From: Bacillus sp. OV322
GTDB taxonomy: Bacteria; Bacillota; Bacilli; Bacillales; DSM-1321
DNA: 57,696 nt
Direction: 5' to 3'
NCBI RefSeq assembly: GCF_900112495.1
Contig: NZ_FOMA01000012.1
Location: forward strand, 1 to 57,696
Of the stretch, positions 10,588-21,363 are shown piece after piece (position 1 is the stretch's first letter; each line of letters begins with the position of its first letter). Both the position numbers and the translations under genes were made by a program. Under the pieces are notes generated by a model, which worked only from the letters and a program-made list of their open reading frames with translations, was not told where the DNA came from and made no database searches.

Positions 10588-11110
10588 CTAGAGGCTTCTC
10601 TTAAGTTCACTGAACTTTTGAGAGGCTTCTTTTTTCATTTCTTGGGTTACGTGTAGATATACATTCTTTGTCATCTGATCAGCGGTATGCCCTATCTGTC
10701 CATAATTTGTTCGAGCGAAACACGGGCTTCGGCAAGCAGGGATATATGAGTATGTCTTAAACTATAAGGTATTAAGTTTTCATTTAAGCCTGCGATAGCA
10801 AGCAACTTTTTTAATCACGATAGGATAGCCGTAATGCCGTTGCATTTTGGCAAAGATAAAATCTTGGTTATAGTAAGCATCTCGTAACCGATAAATCACC
10901 CCTTCTTGAACTTTTTTACGATTCTTCAATTCCTCGATTACATCTTCATCCACAATGATTTTCCCTCGAGATTTTATCGTCTTTGGAGTACCCAATTGAT
11001 ACTTAAGCGCATTGTTCCTTGGATTGTAATACGTTTTCGTGAAACCATTTTCAATTGTACAAATATTCATGTTGCGATTAATGATACTACCCGACTTGCG
11101 TAATAATTTT
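10588..11110 (-). pseudogene. int: tyrosine integrase remnant 1
   Basis: The C-terminal half of a phage/ICE-type tyrosine recombinase. In one frame TKTYYNPRNNALKYQLGTPK and DFIFAKMQRHYGYP are readable. After a frameshift near 10800 come GLNENLIPYSLRHTHISLLA (catalytic R and H) and EQIMDR. A second frameshift (one base missing near 10690) follows, then TKNVYLHVTQEMKKE with the catalytic Tyr. The N-terminal half is missing. The gene points toward groEL and ends 84 bp from the attachment copy, the normal position for an integrase next to attL. Confidence 0.85.
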
Positions 11111-11229
11111 CAAAATAAACTTATTATTAAAGAATTATTAAGTTTGTATAAAGGCTTTAAACATTTATCCGATATTATAGCGAGATGATTTTTATAGGTA
11201 AAATTACCTGTTGTTATTTACCTATTAAT

Positions 11230-11325
11230 ACGATAAAGGCAAACTTATCGAAAGGTAAGGACGCAAAGCCTTGGGTCTAACGTTCTAGAAATGGAACTAT
11301 GATTGCCAGGTTGCCGAATAGTCCA
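11230..11325 (+). ncRNA. c-di-GMP-I (GEMM) riboswitch aptamer
   Basis: The conserved GEMM-I blocks appear in order: AAAGGCAAAC, a hairpin CTTATC-GAAA-GGTAAG with the GNRA tetraloop, GGACGCAAAGCC, GGGTCTAA, a second stem GTTCTAGAAATGGAAC, then ATGATTGCC and GGTTGCCGA. It lies 195 nt upstream of the nitrilase-like gene with a terminator immediately after, so it should couple cellular cyclic di-GMP to expression of the downstream genes. Whether ligand turns expression on or off cannot be decided by eye. The 160 nt upstream (11070-11230) hold no gene and no promoter I would commit to. Confidence 0.92.
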
Positions 11326-11331
11326 GATTAT

Positions 11332-11369
11332 AAATGGCTATTCCATACTTATGGAAATAGCCATTTTTT
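11332..11369 (+). terminator. expression-platform terminator of the c-di-GMP riboswitch
   Basis: AAATGGCTATTCCA (11332-11345) pairs with TGGAAATAGCCATTT (11352-11366, one mismatch/bulge) and is followed by a T-run. It lies right behind the aptamer and 150 nt before the first gene, as expected for transcriptional control. Confidence 0.85.
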
Positions 11370-11519
11370 GTTTGCTTTTTGAAAAGGAGGATAAGCTGAC
11401 TGATGATATTTTAAAGTAATATATTTTCATTCTGGAAAAATATAGACGGTTAAGTGAAGTGATTGACTAAAGTTTTATAAGCTATTACAAAACAAATCTG
11501 TTAAAAAGGAAGAAAATTG

Positions 11520-13361
11520 ATGAATCATAGAAAAATAATTATCGTTTTAATTTTAATACTCACATTAGTAGGAATTAGTAGTTTTCAATGGAGTCAAAAA
11601 GTCTCACCTTCTCTTGCTAAAGAGAAGAATAAAGAAAAGTACAATCAGCCTTTCAAAGTAGCTTCAATAGAATTTAATCCAATTTTAAATGAAAGAGATA
11701 AAAACATTTCTGAGTTACTAAAAGTAACTGAAAAGGCCTTTAAAAAGGATGCAAAGCTTGTTGTTGCACCTGAGATGGCAACAACAGGCTATTATTATGC
11801 TGACCGTGAAGCAATAAAACCATTTGTTGATACAATTCCTGGAAAGACTACAGCAGCTTTCGGAAAATTAGCAAAAAAGTATAATGCTTATGTTGTTTTT
11901 GGGATGCCTGAGGTAGAGAAAAAATCGAATCTCTATTATAATTCAGCAGTTTTAGTAGGACCAGAAGGATATATTGGAAAATATCGCAAAACGCAAATGT
12001 GGGAAACCGAAATGCATTGGGGAGCTTGGGGGGACGCAGGTGTACCTGTGTTTGATACAAAAATCGGAAAAATAGGTATAAATATTTGTATGGATTCTGC
12101 CTACTCAGAAACTGCCAGATTGGCCGGAATTCAAGGTGCGGAAATCTTGGCATTCCCAACAAACTCTTCCGCACAGGCCATATCAGCCCTTCCTGCAAGA
12201 GCACAGCAAAATGGAATGTTTATTGTAAGTGCTAACCGATCTAATACAGAAAATGGTTTCCATATGATTGGTGGAAGTGCTATTTGGTCACCTGAAGGGA
12301 AGAAACTTGCAGAAGCACCTGTAGTGATGAACCCAAGCGAAGATGTTAACGAACCAACTATTACGTATGCAACAATCGATCCTAAACAGTTTGACAACGA
12401 AAATAAAAAAGTGTTAAAGAACAGAAGGCCAGAATTGTATAAAGAAATTATGCATACTGTAGCCCCGTGGGATTACACAAAAAATACCACTCCACATGAT
12501 ATTGTTGCAGCAGCGCTTCAATATGAGCCTGTGATGGGAGGCAAGGAAGAAAACAAAGTTAAGATTGAAGGTTTAATAAAACAAGCCAAAATTAAAAACC
12601 CGAAGTTGGACTTGGTTGTACTTCCTGAACTTTCATTAACTGGTCCAGTTAATGGAATGTCTAAAAAGAATATTGAGTTGCTAGGGGAAGAATCCACTGG
12701 GGTAACAGCCCGATTTTTTGCAGATATAGCTCAGCGATACCATGTATCAATTGTTTATGGCTATATCGAAAAACAGAATAAAGAACTATTTAATTCCGCT
12801 CTTCTTATTTCTGAAGATGGTAAGACAGAAGGAAAATACCAAAAAACACATCTGAGCAACAGCGATAAAAAATGGGCTAACTCTGGTTCCTCATTACCCG
12901 TTTTTAAAACCAAGTCATTAGGTAAAATTGGTATTTTATTGGGTGAAGATGCTGAATATCCAGAGACGGCCAGTGTAATGGCCGTGAAACGTGCAGATAT
13001 TATAACAATACCTTCATCGTGGAAAGGTCAATATGGCGGGGAAATGGAAATAAACAAACGCATATCTGCAAACACCTATCCTGAAGGTTCAATGGTTACT
13101 TGGGATGCAGTAGCGATTGGCGCACAAGCGTATACAATTGTCGCCAACTATGTTGGTACCGATCAGGATTACCTAGGCAGAAGCAGTTTATATACACTTG
13201 ATCCCCTTTATGGACTCGATCAGCCTGTTGTTGCTTCAGCTGATAAGGAAGAAGCGTTAATTGTTCAATTCAAAACAATACAACCTGATGCTTGGTTTAA
13301 TCAAGAGTTGTTAATTCTGTCAAGACAGCCCTCATATTTTAAACCGTTAGTTCAAGAATGA
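11520..13361 (+). CDS. membrane-anchored tandem nitrilase-superfamily protein
   Basis: The 613-residue protein has an N-terminal hydrophobic segment (about residues 5-25, no lipobox) and two carbon-nitrogen hydrolase domains, predicted outside the membrane. Domain 1 (about 45-320) has the full triad: E85 in PEMATTG, K157 in YRKTQM, C190 in NICMDSAY. Domain 2 (about 325-600) keeps E370 in PELSLTG and K442 in YQKTHLS, but the nucleophile position in IGILLGEDAEYPE is Gly475. It therefore looks like one active amidase/nitrilase plus one catalytically dead copy. The substrate is unknown. The start is ATG 11520, behind AAAGGA; an in-frame TTG precedes it. It is the first gene after the c-di-GMP riboswitch and is clearly more AT-rich than flanking core genes. 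Confidence 0.85.
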   Translation: MNHRKIIIVLILILTLVGISSFQWSQKVSPSLAKEKNKEKYNQPFKVASIEFNPILNERDKNISELLKVTEKAFKKDAKLVVAPEMATTGYYYADREAIKPFVDTIPGKTTAAFGKLAKKYNAYVVFGMPEVEKKSNLYYNSAVLVGPEGYIGKYRKTQMWETEMHWGAWGDAGVPVFDTKIGKIGINICMDSAYSETARLAGIQGAEILAFPTNSSAQAISALPARAQQNGMFIVSANRSNTENGFHMIGGSAIWSPEGKKLAEAPVVMNPSEDVNEPTITYATIDPKQFDNENKKVLKNRRPELYKEIMHTVAPWDYTKNTTPHDIVAAALQYEPVMGGKEENKVKIEGLIKQAKIKNPKLDLVVLPELSLTGPVNGMSKKNIELLGEESTGVTARFFADIAQRYHVSIVYGYIEKQNKELFNSALLISEDGKTEGKYQKTHLSNSDKKWANSGSSLPVFKTKSLGKIGILLGEDAEYPETASVMAVKRADIITIPSSWKGQYGGEMEINKRISANTYPEGSMVTWDAVAIGAQAYTIVANYVGTDQDYLGRSSLYTLDPLYGLDQPVVASADKEEALIVQFKTIQPDAWFNQELLILSRQPSYFKPLVQE

Positions 13362-13377
13362 TAAAAGAATTTGCATA

Positions 13378-13402
13378 AGAAGGCATTTTAGATAATGCCT
13401 TC
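13378..13402 (+). other. intercistronic hairpin
   Basis: AGAAGGCATT pairs with AATGCCTTCT around a short loop, between the nitrilase-like gene and the chemoreceptor gene. There is no T-run behind it, so it is more likely a processing or mRNA-stability element, or a partial attenuator, than a terminator. Confidence 0.55.
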
Positions 13403-13427
13403 TATGCTTAAAGAAAGGTAAGAAAAT

Positions 13428-15479
13428 ATGAAAAATAAAAGGTTTTCTTTTAAATCAAAGCTGTTAATATATTCTTTACTACTCTCACTAGTACCTATGA
13501 TTTTAATAGGATTTTTTGTGAATAATTCCGTTACTAAAAAGACAGAACAGGACTACATCCATTTCAGTGAAAAAGAAATTTATCAGGTTGATAATGCCAT
13601 ATCAATATATTTTCAATCCATAAAGGAAAATGCAAGACTATTAGCAACCAATCCTGCAGTAATTACAGCGGATAAAACGATAACTTCCTATAAAGATAAA
13701 ACTGACGGGGAATCGATTGACATGACCCCTTTAAAAAATGGCCCAAAAGAGAAAGATATATTTAACGTATTCTCACAATTTGGGAAATCACATCCTAATG
13801 CTGCATATGTATATATGGGAACCCCAGATGGCGGATATATCCAATATCCGGAAGGGGCGACAACCCCTCGATTCGATCCAACCGAGAGACCGTGGTATAA
13901 GGCAGCCATTGGAAACCCCGGAAAAGTAAAAATGACTAGTGCCTATGCTGCAACCGGATCAGATTCGATTATTGTAAGTAATGTTGTAACCATTGAAGAA
14001 GGTAGCAATCAAAAAGGTGTGTTAGGATTGGATGTTAGTCTAGAGGGATTAACCAGCCTGATAAAAGATATTCACATAGGGAAAAATGGATATGTAATTT
14101 TAACACAAAAAGATGGAACAATACTTGCTGACCCCAAAAACCCAAAGATGAATTTCAAGCCCATATCGAGTTTAAAAATCCCTAAATTGAACAAATCTAC
14201 AAAAGATGGATCCTTTGATGCAACAATCAAGGGAAATGACTATGTATTAAATATAGTAAGCTCAAAAAATGCCGGATGGAAGTACATTACAGTAATTGAT
14301 AAGAACGAAATGTCCGCAACTGCCGATCAAATTCGCAGTGCTATCCTTATTTTGGGTGTCATAGTTGCCATTTTATCAATTATAGTTTCAATATTTATGA
14401 GCCTGCGTATTACCGGTAATATCAAAAAAATTAGTGATTTAACACTTTCCATGTCAAAAGGTGATTTGACTCAGCGTGTCACTATTAATACAAACGATGA
14501 AATAGGGGATATGGGTAAAAACTATAATATTATGGCAAATAATCTAAAGGAAATGATTTCGAAAGTTGCTGATGGTTCCCAACAATTATCTGCTACCTCA
14601 GAGGAACTTGCTGCTGGGTCAGTTGAAAACCAATTGGCATCCAATCAAATTTCGGAATCCATTCAAAGTGTTGCCGCAGGAAATGATGAACAAAATGCTG
14701 CAATGGAAGAAACGGTATCGATTATCAATGAGGTAGCAAATCATGTTGATGGTGTAGTCACAAGCATGAACATAGTCAGCAAATCTGTTAATCTGGCTGC
14801 AGAAACTGCAAAACAAGGCAGCGATGTTGTAAATCAAACAGTAAAACAAATGAATGAAATAGATAAACATGTAACCTCATCAGCAGAAAAAATTGGTGAA
14901 TTAAACGAAAAATCGAATAAAATCAGCCAAATTAGTATGTTGATAAAATCTATTTCCGAACAAACGAACCTGTTAGCTTTAAATGCAGCAATTGAAGCTG
15001 CCCGAGCAGGAGAGCATGGAAAGGGATTTGCTGTAGTAGCTGATGAGGTTCGTAAACTTGCCGAACAATCAAGTCAATCCGCACTGCAAATAAACGAAAT
15101 CGTTATCGATATTAAAGAGGGTATTCAAGATTCCCAAGATCTTGTTGATAGAGGTTCAAATTCGGCAAAAGAAGGATTATTACTTGTAAATGAAAGCGGT
15201 CAGGCTTTTGGAGATATTAAAGATTCAGTTATAACGGTATCAGATAATATTTCTGAGGTAGGTGAGGCTATGGATAAAATGAAAAACCGCATTAGAGAAG
15301 TGGCCCAGTATATTGAAAGTATATCAGTAACAGCAATTGGTATGAATGAACACTCCCAGAACGTTGCCGCCTCCTCTGAGCAAATGAATGCCTCAATGGA
15401 AGAGGTTTCCTTTGCTGCACAGGAGTTGGCTAAAATGGCAGTAGAGCTTGAAGAGGTTATTACTAGATTTAAGCTTTAA
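13428..15479 (+). CDS. methyl-accepting chemotaxis protein with dCACHE sensor
   Basis: A transmembrane chemoreceptor of 683 residues. TM1 is about residues 10-30. An extracellular double-CACHE domain spans about 35-300 and includes [12 protein letters not shown] and [14 protein letters not shown]2 is about 304-326 and is followed by a HAMP domain ([20 protein letters not shown]). The cytoplasmic signalling hairpin has its tip at [20 protein letters not shown] near residue 510. No CheR/CheB tethering pentapeptide is present at the C-terminus (ends TRFKL). It lies 66 nt after the nitrilase-like gene without a terminator and so is probably under the same c-di-GMP riboswitch. RxWY in the CACHE domain resembles the amino-acid-type ligand motif, but Phe replaces the upstream Tyr, so the ligand is uncertain. 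Confidence 0.9.
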   Translation: MKNKRFSFKSKLLIYSLLLSLVPMILIGFFVNNSVTKKTEQDYIHFSEKEIYQVDNAISIYFQSIKENARLLATNPAVITADKTITSYKDKTDGESIDMTPLKNGPKEKDIFNVFSQFGKSHPNAAYVYMGTPDGGYIQYPEGATTPRFDPTERPWYKAAIGNPGKVKMTSAYAATGSDSIIVSNVVTIEEGSNQKGVLGLDVSLEGLTSLIKDIHIGKNGYVILTQKDGTILADPKNPKMNFKPISSLKIPKLNKSTKDGSFDATIKGNDYVLNIVSSKNAGWKYITVIDKNEMSATADQIRSAILILGVIVAILSIIVSIFMSLRITGNIKKISDLTLSMSKGDLTQRVTINTNDEIGDMGKNYNIMANNLKEMISKVADGSQQLSATSEELAAGSVENQLASNQISESIQSVAAGNDEQNAAMEETVSIINEVANHVDGVVTSMNIVSKSVNLAAETAKQGSDVVNQTVKQMNEIDKHVTSSAEKIGELNEKSNKISQISMLIKSISEQTNLLALNAAIEAARAGEHGKGFAVVADEVRKLAEQSSQSALQINEIVIDIKEGIQDSQDLVDRGSNSAKEGLLLVNESGQAFGDIKDSVITVSDNISEVGEAMDKMKNRIREVAQYIESISVTAIGMNEHSQNVAASSEQMNASMEEVSFAAQELAKMAVELEEVITRFKL

Positions 15480-15583
15480 TACTGCATGTGTTATTAAAAC
15501 GGATTTATACAAAAGTCCCCTGAAAGGAACCAAATCGATTTCCGATTCTAGGGGTCAAGTGTTCTCAAAGGAGAGATATTTAT

Positions 15584-15700
15584 ATGGAATCCACCAAGTA
15601 TGTTGTATTTAAATCAGGTAAAGAAGAATTTGGTATTTGTAGCAATCACAACACTAAATTTGCTAACATTTTGCTAACGCAATCCTATAACAAACAGTAA
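15584..15700 (+). pseudogene. cheW-like 5' stub at the right end of element A
   Basis: A ribosome binding site AAAGGAGAG precedes an ATG and a frame of 38 residues starting MESTKYVVFKSGKEEFGI. These residues resemble the first strands of CheW/CheV adaptor domains (KYVVFxxGxEEFGI). Homology then stops and the frame reads through the paired arm-type sites at 15660-15679 to a stop. The gene appears truncated by the element end. It follows the chemoreceptor gene by about 100 nt, which fits a chemotaxis adaptor once encoded with the receptor. A short expressed peptide cannot be excluded. Confidence 0.55.
15660..15679 (+). repeat. integrase arm-type sites, right end of element A
   Basis: TTGCTAACA (15660-15668) and TTGCTAACG (15671-15679), again with an 11-bp period, match the pair at 10557-10576. 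They lie 119 bp left of attachment copy 2, in the position expected for the right-arm sites of element A. Confidence 0.65.
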
Positions 15701-15797
15701 ATCACTGTTAAAGATGTTACAGTAAGCAATATCTAAAACGTTGATTTACCGCACTTTTTGCACCTCTCGATAACGATGTTACACACATTCATCTTAG

Positions 15798-15814
15798 GGG
15801 CGGCATGATGTAAT
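15798..15814 (+). repeat. attachment-site copy 2
   Basis: An exact 17-bp copy of the groEL end and stop region (GGGCGGCATGATGTAAT), standing free of any chaperonin gene. It is the junction between element A (left) and element B (right). The sequence to its right differs from that next to copies 1 and 3, in line with a different integrase remnant. Confidence 0.75.
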
Positions 15815-15914
15815 TAGGGGTTTAAAACCTTGTTATAACAATGTCTAAAATGATAATATGATTTTCTTGTCCTCGGATTTGTCCTCACATCGAATCCATG
15901 ACAAAAAATGCTAA

Positions 15915-16900
15915 CTATAAGAGAAGGTCTTTCATCAGTTTGCTAAACTGTTGGGAGGCCTTTTCTTCCATATTGGCGGTCATATGAGCATAAGTATTCA
16001 TTGTCGTATTTATATCCGTATGTCCAAGCCGCTGTTGTATTTCTTTAATGCCGACTCCAGCCTCAATTAATAGTGAAGTGTGGGTATGCCGAAACGAGTG
16101 TGGAGTGATGTTCTTTTCAATTCCTGATTTTTTCAGAAGTCGTTTAAGCCGGGTATCAATTACTTTCATAATTGTGGGTGTCCTTCCTCTCAAGAAAAAA
16201 TAAATCCGTTATCCTGGTAAACAAGGCCGTTTTTTAATTTAATCTCATTCTGTTTAATGCGGTGCTTCTTTAACATGTTAATCAGCATTTCATCAATCTT
16301 GATTGCACGGACAATTCCCTTTGTTTTTGGTGTTAAAAGCTGATATTTCTCAATATGGCTGTTAGGGTTATAAAATGTTTTTGTCACGCGAATAGTGCCT
16401 TGTTTTTCGTTAAAATTTGCCCATTTTATGGCCTATAATTCGTTAATTCTTAAACCAGAATACGATAATACCGTGAAGATTAAATGATCCATTTCAAGCC
16501 CATCAGATTGGGCTAATTTTAGAAAATGAGCAAGCTCCTCTTTCACCAAAAAAATAATCTCTTCTCCAGCTCTTCAATACTTTGCTGCTTTTTAGGCATT
16601 TTGAAATCCTCAGTAGGATTATTTTTTATCAGCCCCTGAGTTAATGCTTTCCGAAAAATCATTCTTCCACAAGCATGAATACCATCCATATAATTTTGAC
16701 TGTATTTCTCGTTTAATTCCAGAATCCTTTCCTCATACATTTTCTTAGTGATGCGGCGGCCCCCAAACACTAATGAAATGCTTCATTTCCTTTTCCCTGG
16801 CTCTTACACTGCTAATTTTCACGCCACTACGACTATATGTTTTAAGCCAGTCATGGGCGTTTTTTTCAATTAATGTATTCGTTTTGCAGTGCCCTCGCAT
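15915..16900 (-). pseudogene. int: tyrosine integrase remnant 2
   Basis: A nearly full-length but broken tyrosine recombinase reading toward attachment copy 2. N-terminal core-binding sequence (HDWLKTYSRSGVKISSVR, then MYEERILELNEKYSQNY and KNNPTEDFKMPKK) is followed by TKTFYNPNSHIEKYQLLTPK. The C-terminal block ITPHSFRHTHTSLLIEAGV ... LGHTDINTTMNTYAHMT carries the catalytic R, H, H and Tyr. Reading-frame breaks lie near 16770, between 16390 and 16540, and near 16195, where an in-frame stop and a frameshift separate DNGFIF from TIMKV. It is more distant from remnants 1 and 3 than those are from each other. The 300 bp to its right (16900-17204) hold nothing I can identify. Confidence 0.82.
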
Positions 16901-17156
16901 AGGGGGATTTTTTTATCTTTGAATATGTAGTAGTAGGAATTATCATCAGAATAGATAACGTACATGGTATCCGAGTATTTGGAAGCTACTGAATTAAAAA
17001 ATATCTCGTACGAAATTGCTCTTGGGCGATCTTTAGTTTAGGCATTGTACCGGCCAACTCTTATTTTCCCATTAATATGAAACCGAGTGTTATTAAAAAA
17101 AATGAAAATATTGAAATCAAATTTAAAAAATTAAGGAACTTGTCCATTCCAAATAA

Positions 17157-18920
<1,764 letters not shown>

Positions 18921-18975
18921 TTTAATTTTGTTAAAAATCTTCAAAAACTCAGTTACTTTTTAACAAAAAGGATAA

Positions 18976-19016
18976 AAAAACGGGAAGGATTATTTAAGTA
19001 AACCTTCCCGTTTTTA
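18976..19016. terminator. bidirectional terminator between the collagen-like and GT2 genes
   Basis: AAAACGGGAAGG ... CCTTCCCGTTTTT forms a 12-bp stem flanked by A-run and T-run, so it can serve the convergent genes on both strands. Confidence 0.85.
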
Positions 19017-19139
19017 TGTGTATTCAGTTAGAGTATAAGAAATTATTGGTAAAAATCTCACCTCCAAAAATGAATAATACAGATCAGCATATTTTCATAC
19101 AAAGGAGAATAAAAACGTTTTTATAAAAAATCCTAATTA

Positions 19140-20231
19140 TTACACGTCATAATTTTTAAAATAATTTTTAAAAAACTTTTCATTTGTCTTCACACTTGAG
19201 TCATTCGGTCGATACACTTTGGCCCTATTATTATGTTCTTCAGCTAGTTTTTGCTCTCCTGTTTCCCAATAACATACACATAACTGAAGATGAGGATACC
19301 ATGTTGAATAGGCCTCTTGCCTAAACCCAGGGTTATTAACTGCCTCTTTTTCAAGAGCTAGGCGGTACCATACAATGGCTTTGTTGAATTCTTTGTTTCC
19401 TTTATATAAGTCCCCTAATCGACATGAAGCTTCAGGTCGTGGTACATCATAAATAAATGACATTACAAGTGATTCTTTTTCTTTTATTAAATTACCAAGG
19501 TTTCTATAACACTCCGCCATGTTTATACAGGCACGGATTTCATCTTCAATCCATCCTTTTTTTGTATCTAAGAAATTGTAATAATACTTTATAGCTTTCT
19601 GAAAATCAGCATGGTCTTTTAATTCATTTGCATAATAATATAAATCCCTCGGTGAAAAGTCTTCTCCATTTTTTAGACGATTTTCATAAATAAGAATGTT
19701 TCGGTCACTTTGAACAGATTTAGTTTTATCCGATTTTCGATGAGTAATAGCTATATCAGCTGTATAAATATTACCGCTAACTTCTAAATATTCATGCACA
19801 AGACCAATCCATTTGAATTTTTTCTCTCTTCTTACTAAACGGTTTCTCCTATAACTAAAGGTTGGTTGGCCGTATTCATCGAAAGCGATATTGTAAATCA
19901 TTGAAACCGCATCAATTGAAGCATTTAGATTTTTCTTTAGTATTTTAAATTTTTGATGATCTTCTTTTAGTAAAATATCATCTGCATCTAACCATAAAAT
20001 ATAGTCCTTTGTAGCATGACTAAAAGCAAAGTTTCTTGCAGCCGAAAAATTATCAATCCATTCAAAATCAAAAATCTTTTCTGTGAAATTCTTTGCTATA
20101 TCCTTAGTCTTATCCATTGAACCTGTATCAACAATAATTATTTCATCACATATTTCCTTTACACTACTTAAACATTGATGCAAAACCTCTTCTTCATTTT
20201 TCACGATCATACAAAGAGTAATTGTACACAT
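19140..20231 (-). CDS. GT2 family glycosyltransferase with TPR-like C-terminus
   Basis: A cytoplasmic family 2 glycosyltransferase of 363 residues from the M of MCTITLCMIVKNEEE. The GT-A domain shows IVDTGSMDKT and the DxD-type LWLDADD near residue 87. The C-terminal half (about 190-340) consists of helical TPR-like repeats (YYYANELKDHADFQKAIKYY and similar). The architecture resembles SunS-type protein glycosyltransferases. Start: ATG 20231 has GGTGATG in the right place; ATG/GTG codons at 20237-20243 are alternatives. Convergent with the collagen-like gene and inside the same inserted segment, it is a good candidate for glycosylating the collagen threonines; this is inference from context. 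Confidence 0.85.
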   Translation of the reverse strand: MCTITLCMIVKNEEEVLHQCLSSVKEICDEIIIVDTGSMDKTKDIAKNFTEKIFDFEWIDNFSAARNFAFSHATKDYILWLDADDILLKEDHQKFKILKKNLNASIDAVSMIYNIAFDEYGQPTFSYRRNRLVRREKKFKWIGLVHEYLEVSGNIYTADIAITHRKSDKTKSVQSDRNILIYENRLKNGEDFSPRDLYYYANELKDHADFQKAIKYYYNFLDTKKGWIEDEIRACINMAECYRNLGNLIKEKESLVMSFIYDVPRPEASCRLGDLYKGNKEFNKAIVWYRLALEKEAVNNPGFRQEAYSTWYPHLQLCVCYWETGEQKLAEEHNNRAKVYRPNDSSVKTNEKFFKNYFKNYDV

Positions 20232-20397
20232 AGCCATCACCACTCAAAAATATTAGTTATTCCTAATATATGTATCTCAAAGTGTTTCGTAACATAATTA
20301 AATTTTTTTATTAACCAAACTTTGAATCCGTTTTTCTCCTTATCTAATGTAGGGCTTTTTAAAACCCTATTTACTTCTATTATATATCCAAAAGAAT

Positions 20398-20410
20398 GGG
20401 CGGCATGATG
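20398..20410 (+). repeat. attachment-site copy 3
   Basis: GGGCGGCATGATG, the 13-bp core of the groEL end, here followed by AAAT instead of the stop codon. The next 95 bp closely parallel the sequence right of copy 1: the AACCC ... GGGTT hairpin, the arm sites, and AATCTAGAGGCTTCTC. This marks the right end of element B and the left end of a third element. Confidence 0.7.
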
Positions 20411-20465
20411 AAATTGCCTTCTGAACCCTTGGTATGACTGGGTTTGTATGTAAGGTGAAAGTGAA

Positions 20466-20485
20466 ATGCTAACATTTTTCTAACA
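20466..20485 (+). repeat. degenerate integrase arm-type sites next to copy 3
   Basis: ATGCTAACA (20466-20474) and TTTCTAACA (20477-20485), at the same 11-bp period as the pairs at 10557 and 15660. Confidence 0.55.
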
Positions 20486-20496
20486 TAGAGGTTAAT

Positions 20497-20740
20497 CTAG
20501 AGGCTTCTCATAAGAGAGGCTTCTTTTTTATTTCTTGGGTTACGTGGAGATGCACATTTTTCGTAATTTGATCGTCAGTATGACCTAAACGATCCATAAT
20601 TTGTTCGAGAGTGACTCGGGCCTCGGCTGCAGAGATGTATGAGTGTGTCTTAGACTATGAGGTGTTAACTCTTCATTCAAACCTGCGATAAGCAGCCTTT
20701 TCATTCGATTTCGCACATTTGTAATCACGAGCCTTTGCTA
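20497..20740 (-). pseudogene. int: tyrosine integrase remnant 3
   Basis: Only the last third of an integrase closely related to remnant 1. Readable pieces are NRMKRLLIAGLNEELTPHSL and RHTHTSL, then, after a frameshift, EQIMDRLGHTDDQITKNVHL. The residue aligned with the catalytic tyrosine of remnant 1 (NVYLHVT) is His (NVHLHVT), so this copy is dead on two counts. It points toward attachment copy 3. Confidence 0.8.
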
Positions 20741-20874
20741 TGTATAACTCTGCTTTCTTTCACCACATACTGTTTTTATTTAGTGGACGAACAGGAACAA
20801 TTCATGTGAATATAAAAGATATAATTTATCTTTAATAATAAGACTTTTTAATAACAAACAGGAAGGTATATTAA

Positions 20875-21346
20875 ATGACAAATCCAAATAAAATAGTTGT
20901 TGCTCTTAAAGGTGTTATTGTGAATGAAGGAAAAGTTTTGATCGTTCAACGTGAAAAAGACGATGAAATTGGCGGAGGCACTTGGGAATGTGCTGGCGGG
21001 AAAATTGAATTTGGGGAGGATTAGAAACTGCACTTTTACGTGAAATTAAAGAAGAAGTAAGTTTATCTGTTAGGGTAGAGCGGATTTTATATGCAGCCAC
21101 ATTCAATACGGATCCAATGAGACAAGTTGTTATTTTGACCTATTTATGTAGCAGTAATACTAAAGAAGTTATACTATCCACGGTAAACTAATTGCTGAAG
21201 AAAAGATGGACAACATAGAATATGACTCACCGTTTGAAATATTTAATTGTTTACCAACAGGCAAGTTTCCAGTTATAATAAAGAATGTTAAATTTCGGTT
21301 ATCGAAACATTTGTGTTTGTGTATTGATGGTGAAAAAATTAAATAA
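20875..21346 (+). pseudogene. frameshifted Nudix hydrolase
   Basis: A ribosome binding site GGAAGG precedes MTNPNKIVVALKGVIVNEGK. The Nudix box is readable only across a one-base loss near 21021: GGKIEFGED in one frame, then LETALLREIKEEVSL in the next, together giving the Gx5Ex7REUxEExGU pattern apart from its final Gly. A second break near 21180 separates the C-terminal part (KFPVIIKNVKFRLSKH). A broken NUDIX gene or a sequencing error are the two options; two independent breaks favour decay. Confidence 0.8.
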
Positions 21347-21363
21347 AGAAAGGCGAGAACATT

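Noticed and set aside
10600..10640. Separate groEL terminator
   Set aside because: The AAGTTC/GAACTT hairpin and T-run near 10630 lie within the integrase remnant; it may terminate groEL transcripts, but the stem is imperfect, so I did not list it.
15498..15560. Terminator after the chemoreceptor gene
   Set aside because: Only a 5-bp CCCCT/AGGGG pairing with no T-run; not enough to call.
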